From Paenibacillus sp. Root52 (GTDB taxonomy: Bacteria > Bacillota > Bacilli > Paenibacillales > Paenibacillaceae), in NCBI RefSeq assembly GCF_001426865.1, contig NZ_LMFO01000012.1:373086-437085 (forward strand): DNA of 64,000 nucleotides, read 5' to 3'. The notes beneath the pieces are model-generated. The model did not search any database, was not told where the DNA came from, and saw nothing but the letters and a program-made list of their open reading frames with translations. Made by a program: the position numbers and the translations under genes. This document shows positions 38,121 to 46,622 of this stretch, piece after piece; position 1 is the stretch's first letter; every line of letters begins with the position of its first letter.

Positions 38121-38993
38121 ATGAAAAACCGTATTCAGCTATCCCTGTTTCTGTTACCTGGGTTGCTGCTGTACGTTGGATTGTTCGTATTTCCTACATT
38201 GACGGGGCTGTTCTACTCCTTTACGGATTGGGACGGGGTATCCCCGTCGTATGCATTTGTAGGGCTAGATAATTATAAGGACAGTCTCAGCAGCATCGTA
38301 TTTCGCAAAGCCTTTGGCAACAACGTAGAATTCATGTTAACGGTAGTTATCGCTCAAACCTTTATTTCACTTGTACTTGCCTTGCTCTTGGTTCGTAATA
38401 CAAAGACACGTATTGTGCTTCGGGCGTTGTATTTCCTGCCTACCATTCTGTCCTCTGTATCGGTCGGACTAATCTGGGCATTTATGTATGATCCATCGAT
38501 TGGGCTAATCAACTACGGCTTGAATGAGGCGGGCATGAGCAGTATAGCTCGTAACTGGATCGGTGATCCCAAGATTGCCATCTATTCTATCGCTGCAGTA
38601 CAGGTCTGGGCTCATGCCGGACAGATGATGATTGTGTTCATCGCAGGTCTGCAAGGCATTCCAGCAGAACTGTACGAAGCGGCTCGAATGGATGGAGGTA
38701 GCAAGTGGCAGGTATTCCGTACCGTGACTTGGCCTTTGCTAGCTCCTTCAGCAACAATTGTTGTGGCATACACCACCATTCAATCGTTTAAGGCGTTTGA
38801 CCTCATTTTTACAATGACGGACGGCGGTCCGAACTATGCAACCGAAATTTTGACGACATATATCTATCATACCGCCTTTGGCAGCTATTCATTTGGTCTG
38901 GCTTCTGCGGGTTCGATGATCTTCCTCGTATTGCTCGCGCTCTTAACGCTGTTGCAGTTCAAGGCACTGCGCGCTGACCGGGTAAACTATTGA
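38121..38993 (+). CDS. Sugar ABC transporter permease (MalF/UgpA type)
   Basis: 290 residues with six membrane helices. The EAA loop that docks the ATPase is seen as ELYEAARMDGGSKWQVFRTV (about residues 183-202). The start is 3 bases after the binding-protein stop. It pairs with the next gene to form the heterodimeric channel. Confidence 0.92.
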   Translation: MKNRIQLSLFLLPGLLLYVGLFVFPTLTGLFYSFTDWDGVSPSYAFVGLDNYKDSLSSIVFRKAFGNNVEFMLTVVIAQTFISLVLALLLVRNTKTRIVLRALYFLPTILSSVSVGLIWAFMYDPSIGLINYGLNEAGMSSIARNWIGDPKIAIYSIAAVQVWAHAGQMMIVFIAGLQGIPAELYEAARMDGGSKWQVFRTVTWPLLAPSATIVVAYTTIQSFKAFDLIFTMTDGGPNYATEILTTYIYHTAFGSYSFGLASAGSMIFLVLLALLTLLQFKALRADRVNY

Positions 38994-39027
38994 GATTGAA
39001 GCAGATCTTAGGCAGAAGGGAGTTCGT

Positions 39028-39843
39028 ATGGTTTTAAAATGGTTTAATCGACTAATTCTATTGGTGTACGCGCTACTGATCATTGTACCGCTATACTTTG
39101 TATTTGTGTCCTCGTTCAAAACAAGCAGTAATTTCTTCACCAGTCCATTCAGCTGGCCTGATCCATTCACGTGGGACAACGTCATTGGCATGTTTCGTAA
39201 CCAGCCTATGTGGCAATATTTCGGAAATAGCTTAGTCGTGACGCTAGGTACGGTTGCAATTGAGTTGTTGCTAAGCAGTATGATTGCATATGCGATTGTG
39301 CGCTGGGGCGGAAGTGTAGGCAAAATCGTATTTGCTCTGTTCGTAGCAGGTCTGATCGTTCCTTCTCAGGTGAGTATGCTGCCGATTTATTCCCTAACAC
39401 GTACACTGGGATGGTCGGACAGTCTGACTGGTCTGATCATTGTGTCCGCTGCAATGCTGATGCCTGTCTCGGTATTTATGTTGACAGGTTTCATGCGTAT
39501 GCTTAACGCAGAGATATTGGAAGCAGGCAGCATGGATGGAGCCAGTGAGTGGAGGCTTTACACCAAGATTGCGTTGCCACTTGCTGCACCATCGCTCGCG
39601 GCAACAGCAACATTCCTGCTCGTTATGGTGTGGAACGACCTGTTGATTCCAATGCTCATGCTTACAAGTAAATCCAAGCTGACGTTACCGCTCGCGCTTA
39701 TGCAGTTCCGTGGTGAATACGTGACTAATTATCCGATGATGCTCACGGGTGTGATGATTACAGCTATTCCGATGATCGTGCTGTTCCTTTTGCTCCAGCG
39801 TTATTTTGTTGCAGGTCTGACAGCAGGTTCACTCAAAGGGTAA
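39028..39843 (+). CDS. Sugar ABC transporter permease (MalG/UgpE type)
   Basis: 271 residues, six membrane helices, EAA loop EILEAGSMDGASEWRLYTKI (about residues 168-187). AAGGGAG lies 6 bases before the ATG. It is the last gene of the importer operon and is followed by the 39925 inverted-repeat element rather than a clear T-run terminator. Confidence 0.92.
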   Translation: MVLKWFNRLILLVYALLIIVPLYFVFVSSFKTSSNFFTSPFSWPDPFTWDNVIGMFRNQPMWQYFGNSLVVTLGTVAIELLLSSMIAYAIVRWGGSVGKIVFALFVAGLIVPSQVSMLPIYSLTRTLGWSDSLTGLIIVSAAMLMPVSVFMLTGFMRMLNAEILEAGSMDGASEWRLYTKIALPLAAPSLAATATFLLVMVWNDLLIPMLMLTSKSKLTLPLALMQFRGEYVTNYPMMLTGVMITAIPMIVLFLLLQRYFVAGLTAGSLKG

Positions 39844-39924
39844 GGTTCTAAGATAAGATTAATAGTCTGATATAGATTTACGTATTTTGCATTGATTTCT
39901 ACATCATTCTGCATAATAATGGTT

Positions 39925-39976
39925 TAGGGCGTGGCTTATAACTCCGAAAGATAAGTGAGATTTAAGGAACGCCCTA
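39925..39976. repeat. Short inverted-repeat element left of the NiaP-like gene
   Basis: TAGGGCGT (39925-39932) and ACGCCCTA (39969-39976) bound a 52-base block whose left 30 bases match the left end of the larger element at 41242 (CTTA, AACTCCGAA, GAT). Its flanks form a second inverted repeat: TCATTCTGC at 39905-39913 and GCAGAATGA at 39979-39987. It may be an internal-deletion derivative of the larger element. Confidence 0.6.
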
Positions 39977-40016
39977 TGGCAGAATGATTACATAGAGATC
40001 AAGGGAGCTATAAGTG

Positions 40017-41234
40017 ATGAGCAAATTGGAAGTATTGCGGAATCCCAAGCAGCGCAAGCTGCTGTTCAGCGCCGGCATGAGCTGGCTGTTTGATGCGATG
40101 GAGGTTGGCATGATCTCCTTCATCGTGGCTGCACTTGCCAAGGAATGGAGCCTCAGCCCTGGACAAGTCGGCGTGTTAACAAGTATTAACTCTATCGGTA
40201 TGGCGTTAGGAGCCCTGCTTGCAGGTGCACTTGCAGACCGTTTTGGACGTAAGGCAATTCTGATGTGGACGTTGCTAATCTTCACAATTGCAAGCGGTCT
40301 CTCTGCTCTGGCTACCGGATTTGCAGTCCTATGTGCATTGCGTCTGGTTGCAGGGATTGGACTTGGTGGAGAACTGCCCGTAGCCTCTACATTGGTATCG
40401 GAATCGATGCCTACGGCAGAACGTGGGCGTGCGGTTGTATTATTGGAGAGCTTCTGGGCAGGAGGCTGGATTGTATCGGCACTCATTGCTAACTTTGTTA
40501 TCCCGGAGTACGGTTGGAGAATTGCCTTTGCCATCGGAGCACTTCCGGCGTTCTATGCATTATATCTGCGCCGTGCTATTCAAGACCCACCGCGGTATAA
40601 GAATCATACGAAGCTGCATAAAATCACGTTCCGCGAAAAAGTGGCTACTGTCTGGTCAGCACCTCATCGCCGTACAACGTTGATGCTGTGGATCTTGTGG
40701 TTTACCGTTATTTTCTCCTATTATGGCATGTTCTTGTGGTTACCTTCGGTAGTTATGGCTAAAGGATTTACGCTCGTCAAAAGCTTTCAGTACGTGTTAA
40801 TCATGACGATTGCACAGTTGCCAGGATACTTTACCGCGGCGTACTTCATTGAACGTTATGGTCGCAAATTCGTACTTGTCGTATATCTTACCTTGACCGC
40901 GATTAGTGCAATTGCGTTTGGACTAGCAACGACGGAAGCCACGATCTTGGCCGCAGGAATCTGTCTGTCATTCTTCAATTTGGGAGCTTGGGGCGGACTG
41001 TATGCTTACAGCCCGGAATTGTACCCAACTTCGGTTCGTTCAACAGGCGTTGGACTAGCTACATCGGTTGGCCGGATTGGGGGCGTCATTGCACCATTCA
41101 TGGTCGGTATGCTGGTTCAGCGAGCAGTTCCAATCAGCCTGATCTTCACCATTTTCTTCGTAACCATCCTCATTGGTGCAGCAGCTGTGCTGTTCTGGGG
41201 CCGGGAAACGAAAGGACAAGAGCTGGCTGAGTAA
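40017..41234 (+). CDS. MFS transporter, NiaP (niacin)-like
   Basis: 405 residues, 12 helices, metabolite:proton symporter subgroup. GMSWLFDAMEVGMISFIVAA, LADRFGRKA (MFS loop), GGELPVASTLVSE and LLESFWAGGWIVSALI closely resemble B. subtilis YceI/NiaP, a nicotinate transporter. The substrate is not proven. AAGGGAGC at 40001-40008 fits ATG 40017 better than GTG 40014. Related inverted-repeat elements lie 41 bases before the gene and 7 bases after it. Confidence 0.8.
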   Translation: MSKLEVLRNPKQRKLLFSAGMSWLFDAMEVGMISFIVAALAKEWSLSPGQVGVLTSINSIGMALGALLAGALADRFGRKAILMWTLLIFTIASGLSALATGFAVLCALRLVAGIGLGGELPVASTLVSESMPTAERGRAVVLLESFWAGGWIVSALIANFVIPEYGWRIAFAIGALPAFYALYLRRAIQDPPRYKNHTKLHKITFREKVATVWSAPHRRTTLMLWILWFTVIFSYYGMFLWLPSVVMAKGFTLVKSFQYVLIMTIAQLPGYFTAAYFIERYGRKFVLVVYLTLTAISAIAFGLATTEATILAAGICLSFFNLGAWGGLYAYSPELYPTSVRSTGVGLATSVGRIGGVIAPFMVGMLVQRAVPISLIFTIFFVTILIGAAAVLFWGRETKGQELAE

Positions 41235-41241
41235 TTGTTAT

Positions 41242-41405
41242 TAGGGCGTGTCTTAAAACTCCGAAGGATCAGATTTTGCCGAATTTTCGTTCCAAGCAAG
41301 GAAATTTTCAGCAGGCGTGCCGGGGCACGTCAAGGGAAATTGACGCAGGAGGGGGCGAAAAGGGGGTAAAAGATGTACTTCAGCGAGTTTTGAGAAAACG
41401 TCCTA
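41242..41405. mobile_element. MITE-like element right of the NiaP-like gene
   Basis: 164 non-coding bases bounded by TAGGGCGT (41242-41249) and ACGTCCTA (41398-41405), one mismatch from a perfect inverted repeat. It begins GGGCGTGTCTTAAAACTCCG, a terminus style seen in insertion sequences, but has no transposase. No clear target-site duplication is visible. The NiaP-like stop lies 7 bases before it. Confidence 0.6.
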
Positions 41406-41673
41406 AATTCAAGCGCAACTTTTGTGCGGGTCTGTTTGCCTACGGAAATGTAGGTTGGGCAAGCGGTACAAGGTTGATATAAGAAGAGGTGTGACCCTGA
41501 TACGACCATGGGCTCATGCCTCTTTTTGCTATGTTCAAGACTCATTTTTTCATGCTCCATCGGTCCGATAGACGCCCCTTGGGTGATATCCTATAATGAC
41601 ACTCGGGATGTCGAACCGTGAGGATTCAGGGGAAGAAGTGGGATCTGGATTCAGAAAAATGGAGGGTAATGAC

Positions 41674-42459
41674 ATGATAAAGCGTAATTTTAAAATGGAT
41701 CATATGAGTACAATGGATAAAAAGAATATGATGAATCAACAGAATAGTGTGAGTGAAGGTTCTATAACCGTGAGTCGTAAAGTAACCCATCAGAGAGGGA
41801 GAAAAGCGAACAAACGAGCAGGAAAGGTTGGTATGCTCCTCGGTACCTGCGCGATGGCTCTTGGGCTTACAGTAGCAGCCCCTTCTGCGGGAGCGCAGAA
41901 GCTGGAACAAGGTGTTCGTAGTGAACATGTGCTGCAATTGCAGGAGCAATTAAGCAATCTGGGTTACTTTGACGCAGGAATGACGGGGTATTACGGTACC
42001 GTTACCAAGAGTGCTGTCCGCGAATTCCAACAGGCGCAAGGGCTGAGCGCCGATGGTGTGGCAGGCCCGAAAACGCTGAATAGGCTGAACCATAAGGTCA
42101 AAGCCGAAGGCAACACACTGCGCCAGCTCGCCAAGCTGATTCATGGGGAAGCACGCGGGGAATCGTTGGAGGGACAGGTGGCTGTCGGAGCTGTTGTGTT
42201 AAACCGGGTACACTCGGGAGAATTCCCTTCGTCGATTCCGAAGGTTATTTTCCAGAAAGGTCAGTTTACAGCAGTAGACGATGGGCAGTTCAATCAGAAG
42301 CCGACGGCAACCTCGTACAAAGCAGCACGTAAGGCTTTGAACGGCGCTGATCCAACACATGGTGCGCTCTATTATTACAATCCGAAGATTGCCACCTCGC
42401 TGTGGAGTAAGAGCAGACCAACACTGTTGACCATTGGGCAGCATGATTTTACAAGGTGA
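41674..42459 (+). CDS. Spore cortex-lytic-type cell wall hydrolase (SleB/CwlJ catalytic domain)
   Basis: 261 residues. A charged, Met/Lys/Asn-rich N-terminus precedes a hydrophobic signal segment (about residues 52-72, ending SAGAQK). A PG_binding_1 repeat (about 78-135; VLQLQEQLSNLGYFD and FQQAQGLSADGVAGPKT) and the Hydrolase_2 domain (about 145-260) follow, with catalytic Glu in IHGEARGE. SleB-type enzymes degrade cortex peptidoglycan at muramic lactam during germination. GGAGGG is 7-8 bases before ATG 41674; the frame opens at 41596. It stands alone. Confidence 0.88.
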   Translation: MIKRNFKMDHMSTMDKKNMMNQQNSVSEGSITVSRKVTHQRGRKANKRAGKVGMLLGTCAMALGLTVAAPSAGAQKLEQGVRSEHVLQLQEQLSNLGYFDAGMTGYYGTVTKSAVREFQQAQGLSADGVAGPKTLNRLNHKVKAEGNTLRQLAKLIHGEARGESLEGQVAVGAVVLNRVHSGEFPSSIPKVIFQKGQFTAVDDGQFNQKPTATSYKAARKALNGADPTHGALYYYNPKIATSLWSKSRPTLLTIGQHDFTR

Positions 42460-42564
42460 GATAAGCTGTAGATCATGATCATTAAAACAACAGTGCTCAA
42501 AAACCAACAAGTTGCTAATTTGATCATCCCCCTGTCAACAGACAGATGAAAAAATCTAAGCCAC

Positions 42565-42600
42565 CAGCGCACATCGATATTTAATCGGTGCGCGCTGTTT
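42565..42600 (+). terminator. Probable terminator after the SleB-type gene
   Basis: CAGCGCACATCGAT (42565-42578) pairs, with small bulges, with ATCGGTGCGCGCTG (42584-42597), followed by TTTGAGTTT. Confidence 0.55.
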
Positions 42601-42766
42601 GAGTTTGGCTCGAAAGCGTCGGTTTTTTTTCGGAATGGTGAAGTGAAGTCGTTGAATACTCACCCACCCACAGCATGTTCACCGATCCAATGGATTCACG
42701 TACGCAAGATTATATATTAGCAGCCGTTTCAATGATTGTGCAGCAGTGTGTGGGTCTTCATAAGGG

Positions 42767-42797
42767 GAGTCTTTCAGATCTTTCTGAAAGACGACTC
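42767..42797. repeat. Near-perfect palindrome in non-coding DNA
   Basis: GAGTCTTTCAGA and TCTGAAAGACGACTC flank a short loop and make a long hairpin with one bulged base and no T-run. The surrounding gap (42601-42866) holds only a weak 73-codon frame with no SD, which I do not accept as a gene. Confidence 0.45.
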
Positions 42798-42866
42798 AAT
42801 GCTGTAATTCATCCTGCTTTAAGCAAGCATCACCAGAATCATTTTCTAATATTAAGCGTGTTCATG

Positions 42867-42919
42867 AAAAAGGCGTGCAAGGACGCCAATCGATAATGAT
42901 TGATGGTGTCCCTGCACGT
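42867..42919 (-). terminator. Terminator of the flavin oxidase gene (minus strand)
   Basis: On the minus strand, ACGTGCAGGGAC pairs with GTCCTTGCACG in a long interrupted stem and is followed by CTTTTTC. Confidence 0.75.
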
Positions 42920-42928
42920 CTGTTGGAT

Positions 42929-44086
42929 TTATAGTGATGATGAGATGCCGGTCTTGGCGAATCGGGACAGGGCAAACCTGCTAATATCCTGATCCGTATG
43001 CCCTGTCTGGACTAAATCGGACAGGATCTGGCCAACTGCGCTTGCAAATTTGAAGCCGTGACCCGAGAATCCGCCTGCAAGCCAAACATGCTCATGCATC
43101 GGATGACGATCAATAATAAAGTCCTCATCGGACGTCATTTCGTATTTGCATACACTGCCACGCTTTAATTGGCCTGCCGCTAGTGGCATTCGAAGCTCAA
43201 GCAGCCTCCGGAGTTCACCCTCGTCTGTTTCTTCCGCTCCGAACGGTGTTTGTTGCTCTCCTGGCATCCATGTAGGTCCCGTATCATGACGGCCAATCTT
43301 CACTCCAGCTCCGCCGATACTGGGAAATCCATAATAGACACCGGCCTGTTCGGTTATGGTGAAACCAGGGAAATGTTCTTCACCGAACAATGCTTCCGGT
43401 GCATCGAACCATCCTACCGTTTTGCGAACGGCCCGGATCGGGAGATTCACAAATGGTTTCAGTGTCTGAAACCAAGCACCTGTGCTAAGTATGAGCTTAC
43501 TAGCGTGATATGTATCTCCTCCAGCGGTTTTTACGGATACGGATTGAGATCCACATTCGACATGTTCCACAAGGGTATGCGTTAGCAGGGTGGCACCTGC
43601 TTGTTCTGCGGCTTGCCGATAAGTCTGAACGCAGCGTTCACTGAACAGATAACCAGCATCCGGTTCATACATGCCTTCATAATGGTCAGGTATTGTAATC
43701 CCTGACCAGCGCTTCATCACTTCATTTGCACGCAGCATTTCATATCGGACTCCGGCATCATCTGCATGAGTCAAGCGGTCACGAAACGAATGGAATTCTG
43801 GATTAACCAGGTTGATAACCCCTGAACGTACAAGCAAGTTATTGCCCGTTGTATCCTCCAGCTCTTGCCATAAATTCTGGGCAAGAAGCGCCAACGCGAT
43901 GTAATCAGGCCCCCCGCTGTAAACATGGCGAATTAATCGGGACTCTCCATGATGGCTCCCTTCGGTATGTGGGGGATCAAAAGCATCAATCATCAGAGTT
44001 TTTAGCCCGCTTCGTGCCAGATAATAACCTGCACTCATCCCCATGGAACCTGCTCCAACGATAATGACGTCATAGGATTGTGTGAT
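42929..44086 (-). CDS. Monomeric sarcosine oxidase / N-methyltryptophan oxidase-like flavoenzyme; probable ATC start
   Basis: Oxidises an N-methyl amino acid with covalently bound FAD. The first ATG (44044) would remove the FAD-binding loop, because the codons just upstream spell YDVIIVGAGSMG in frame. Going back from there, GAGGAGGAGC at 44091-44100 precedes ATC 44084-44086 (ATC ACA CAA TCC), with no ATG, GTG or TTG available. I therefore start at ATC, giving 385 residues, within the family's 372-390. The flavin-binding Cys lies in VCKYEMTSDEDFIIDRHP and the second FAD motif in AGGFSGHGFKF. The substrate is unresolved. Confidence 0.82.
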   Translation of the reverse strand: MTQSYDVIIVGAGSMGMSAGYYLARSGLKTLMIDAFDPPHTEGSHHGESRLIRHVYSGGPDYIALALLAQNLWQELEDTTGNNLLVRSGVINLVNPEFHSFRDRLTHADDAGVRYEMLRANEVMKRWSGITIPDHYEGMYEPDAGYLFSERCVQTYRQAAEQAGATLLTHTLVEHVECGSQSVSVKTAGGDTYHASKLILSTGAWFQTLKPFVNLPIRAVRKTVGWFDAPEALFGEEHFPGFTITEQAGVYYGFPSIGGAGVKIGRHDTGPTWMPGEQQTPFGAEETDEGELRRLLELRMPLAAGQLKRGSVCKYEMTSDEDFIIDRHPMHEHVWLAGGFSGHGFKFASAVGQILSDLVQTGHTDQDISRFALSRFAKTGISSSL

Positions 44087-44272
44087 AAGAGCTCCTCCTC
44101 TCGTGGATTGATCAGGATCGAATATTCTTCAGGATAATGTAGACTTAAAACCCCATTTGGTCAAGAGGCAGGAAGACCTGGGGAAAAGTTAATCTGCCTC
44201 ATCATTGGATTCATCTGTCCAATCCTGTAAAATGAATAACGACAAAACAACAGTAGATTAAGGATGATCACC

Positions 44273-45028
44273 ATGATACGAATGATTATTTCACCAGCCA
44301 AAAAGATGAAGATTGATACCGATCTGATGGCATCTAAGCAGTTACCCCAATTTATAAACGAAACTGAGCAACTCCTGGGATTGCTTCAACAATTAACTTA
44401 CGACGAACTTAAAGCAATGTGGAAGTGTAACGATGCCATCGCCGAGCAGAATGTGGAGCGAATTCAGAATATGAATCTGAAGACAAATCTTACGCCAGCC
44501 ATCTATGCCTATGAGGGAATTCAGTATCAGTATATGGCGCCTGGTGTTTTTCAACAGGAGGAACTGGCGTATTTGGAACAGCATTTACGCATTTTATCCG
44601 GCTTCTACGGTATGTTACGGCCTTTGGATGGTGTCACTCCATATCGGTTGGAAATGCAGGGCAAGTTGCAGGGGCCAGGATTCAAGTCGCTCTATCAATT
44701 CTGGGACAGCAAGTTGGCAGATCAGCTTCAAACGGAAAGTAACTGCATCCTAAATCTAGCTTCCAAAGAGTATAGCAAGAATATCACGCCTTTTCTGAGC
44801 GAGGAAACAGAGTTCATCACATGTGTATTTGGACAGATGGTCGAAGGGAAGCTTGTTGAGAAGGCAACACGTGCCAAGATGGCCAGAGGTGAGATGGTGC
44901 GTTATATGGCGGAGCATAAGATTACAGACATAAAGGACGTTAGAAGCTTTGATCGGTTAGACTTTATTTTCTCCAAAGCATTATCGGATGAGAGAACTTA
45001 TGTATTCTTACACGTAGAGAGAAATTAG
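44273..45028 (+). CDS. yaaA: Peroxide stress protein YaaA (UPF0246)
   Basis: DNA-binding protein that limits intracellular iron and oxidative damage in E. coli. MIISPAKKM at the start, AIYAYEGIQYQYM, the ILSGFYGMLRPLDG signature (about residues 105-118), NLASKEYSK and FVHVERN-like VFLHVERN at the end match the family; at about 251 residues it has normal length. ATG 44273 is chosen because AAGGATGATC lies at a suitable distance; ATG 44264 lies inside the SD and ATG 44282 is also possible. Confidence 0.93.
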   Translation: MIRMIISPAKKMKIDTDLMASKQLPQFINETEQLLGLLQQLTYDELKAMWKCNDAIAEQNVERIQNMNLKTNLTPAIYAYEGIQYQYMAPGVFQQEELAYLEQHLRILSGFYGMLRPLDGVTPYRLEMQGKLQGPGFKSLYQFWDSKLADQLQTESNCILNLASKEYSKNITPFLSEETEFITCVFGQMVEGKLVEKATRAKMARGEMVRYMAEHKITDIKDVRSFDRLDFIFSKALSDERTYVFLHVERN

Positions 45029-45114
45029 ACTAAAATACATGTTGGTTTCCTGTACATATGGTGAGGATTCTGTTATTAAATTTGGATAAAAACGAAAAAA
45101 AGATTCGAATTTGA

Positions 45115-45143
45115 AGATGCCATCAAACGGATGGCTCTTTTTT
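45115..45143 (+). terminator. Terminator after yaaA
   Basis: GCCATC (45119-45124) pairs with GATGGC (45130-45135), with an A/T extension of the stem, followed by TCTTTTTT. Confidence 0.75.
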
Positions 45144-45145
45144 GT

Positions 45146-45303
45146 GAGCGCATTTTTAAAGAAGATGTGCCTAAAGTAGTTCAATTATGGATGCTCACAA
45201 GCCTTAAAATAAGTTGGATCGAATCCTATTCAATGTTCAAGAGCTACAAGAAGCGCTAGATATTGTGAAACCGAATATGTATTTACAAAGTATATATAAT
45301 TAA
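45146..45303 (+). pseudogene. Degraded coding remnant, possibly of a GNAT acetyltransferase
   Basis: One frame reads RIFKEDVPKVVQLWMLTSLK, which resembles the N-terminus of small GNAT enzymes, then degrades. A second frame reads LDRILFNVQELQEALDIVKP and stops at 45301. There is no start codon with an SD. Most likely a frameshifted, internally deleted gene. Confidence 0.3.
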
Positions 45304-45459
45304 GGATATAACTTGTAGTTATTAATTAGATGTATGGAGAAAAAACATATAAATGGATGGATCTAATGAATGTTGATGAAGCGCAGACGAATTTAACTAT
45401 GGGGTTTCTTCGTACAGATGAGGTTTGCGCCGCATACATACAAAGAGGGGAGGACAAAC

Positions 45460-45618
45460 ATGCCATTTATTGGGGGAATCATTTTAATCTTTATCCTAGC
45501 ATTTATTCTATGGGCATTAATGATCCCGCTATTCAATAAAATAGGTAGTAGAATTCTGAAAAAGTACGATAAATTCAAACAAGAGGAGAATGCAGATGAA
45601 AAATTCAAAGACGTTTAG
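45460..45618 (+). CDS. Small single-pass membrane protein, partner of the SPFH protein
   Basis: 52 residues: a hydrophobic helix (about residues 3-24; IGGIILIFILAFILWALMI) and a charged cytoplasmic tail rich in Lys and Glu. GAGGGGAGG is 6-7 bases before ATG 45460; the frame opens upstream but without an SD. It overlaps the SPFH gene by 23 bases, so the two are coupled. Confidence 0.65.
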   Translation: MPFIGGIILIFILAFILWALMIPLFNKIGSRILKKYDKFKQEENADEKFKDV

Positions 45619-46474
45619 AGCAGGGGCAATTGCGGTTGCATTAGTGATTATTTTGGGCGTGTTATTGGTGACCTTCTTTGTCACACGAATTCCTAATGGA
45701 TATGTTGGAGTCGTGTATTCACCAAACGGAGGGGTAAAAGATAGTACACTGAGTCAAGGGTGGAAACTCGTTGGAGCGTTTGATAAAGTGACGAAATATC
45801 CAATTCGAATTCAAACGGTTGAATACAGGGATATTCAGATTGCTACTTCTGACGGGAAAAACATCACAATCGATTTTGCTTACAACTACCAGGTAGAACC
45901 AAGTAAAGTATCTTCTATCTTCAACACATTTGGGCCCATTAGCATTCAAGAAATTGAGGATACATATCTCAAAACACGTTTCCGTGACGCAGCCCGTAAA
46001 GGTATTTCCAAGTTTACAGTCATTGATGTGTATGGTGAAAAGTCATCTGAAGCAGGCGTAGACGTTCAACAACGTTTCTCTGATGATGTTAAAGAATTAG
46101 GCTTTATTGTATCTAACGTTACCGTAGGTGTTCCTCAACCTGATGCTAAAACTCAGGAAGCAATCGATAAGCGTGTCGAGGCTTCTCAAGAGCTGGAACG
46201 TAAGACAACTGAACTTGAGATTGCGAAGAAAGAAGCAGAGCGCAAGCGCGTAGAGGCACAAGGTAATGCAGACAAACTATTGATCGAAGCAGAAGGTCAA
46301 GCCAAAGCGAATAAAGAGCTTCAACAATCATTATCGAGTCAACTCGTTGAATATGAAACCATCAAGAAATGGGATGGAGCTCTGCCATATGTAAGTGGAT
46401 CAAATACGCCAATGATTCAATTACCGGGTACTAAAGTAGAACAGAATAGCAGCGCTGGCAACGTATCTCCTTAA
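45596..46474 (+). CDS. SPFH/Band 7 (prohibitin-like) membrane protein
   Basis: 292 residues: an N-terminal helix (about 8-30), an SPFH domain (about 32-200; RIPNGYVGVVYSPNGGV, TSDGKNITIDFAYNYQV) and a coiled-coil (about 195-250; ERKTTELEIAKKEAERKRVE) typical of stomatin/prohibitin assemblies. It probably forms a ring-like membrane scaffold. AGAGGAG at 45582-45588 supports ATG 45596 over 45590. Confidence 0.85.
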   Translation: MKNSKTFRAGAIAVALVIILGVLLVTFFVTRIPNGYVGVVYSPNGGVKDSTLSQGWKLVGAFDKVTKYPIRIQTVEYRDIQIATSDGKNITIDFAYNYQVEPSKVSSIFNTFGPISIQEIEDTYLKTRFRDAARKGISKFTVIDVYGEKSSEAGVDVQQRFSDDVKELGFIVSNVTVGVPQPDAKTQEAIDKRVEASQELERKTTELEIAKKEAERKRVEAQGNADKLLIEAEGQAKANKELQQSLSSQLVEYETIKKWDGALPYVSGSNTPMIQLPGTKVEQNSSAGNVSP

Positions 46475-46533
46475 TTAGTTGTCTGAAATGCACGCGTTGC
46501 TTTCTAACCAACTGAATAGGATACAAAAGAATA

Positions 46534-46566
46534 AAATCCACTTGCTAGAAGCAAGTGGATTTTTGC
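46534..46566 (+). terminator. Terminator after the SPFH operon
   Basis: AAATCCACTTGC and GCAAGTGGATTTTT form a perfect stem with a short loop and T-run. Confidence 0.88.
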
Positions 46567-46622
46567 GCTGTAATGCCATAACATAACAAAACTATGTTGG
46601 ATAAGGTTTAGTTTAGAATCGA

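Noticed and set aside
42675..42896. 73-codon frame on the + strand
   Set aside because: No SD, overlaps a long palindrome and the neighbouring terminator, and the protein has no recognisable features.
45330..45539. 69-codon frame before the SPFH operon
   Set aside because: No SD, and it overlaps the better-supported small membrane protein at 45460 that has a strong SD and a clear helix.
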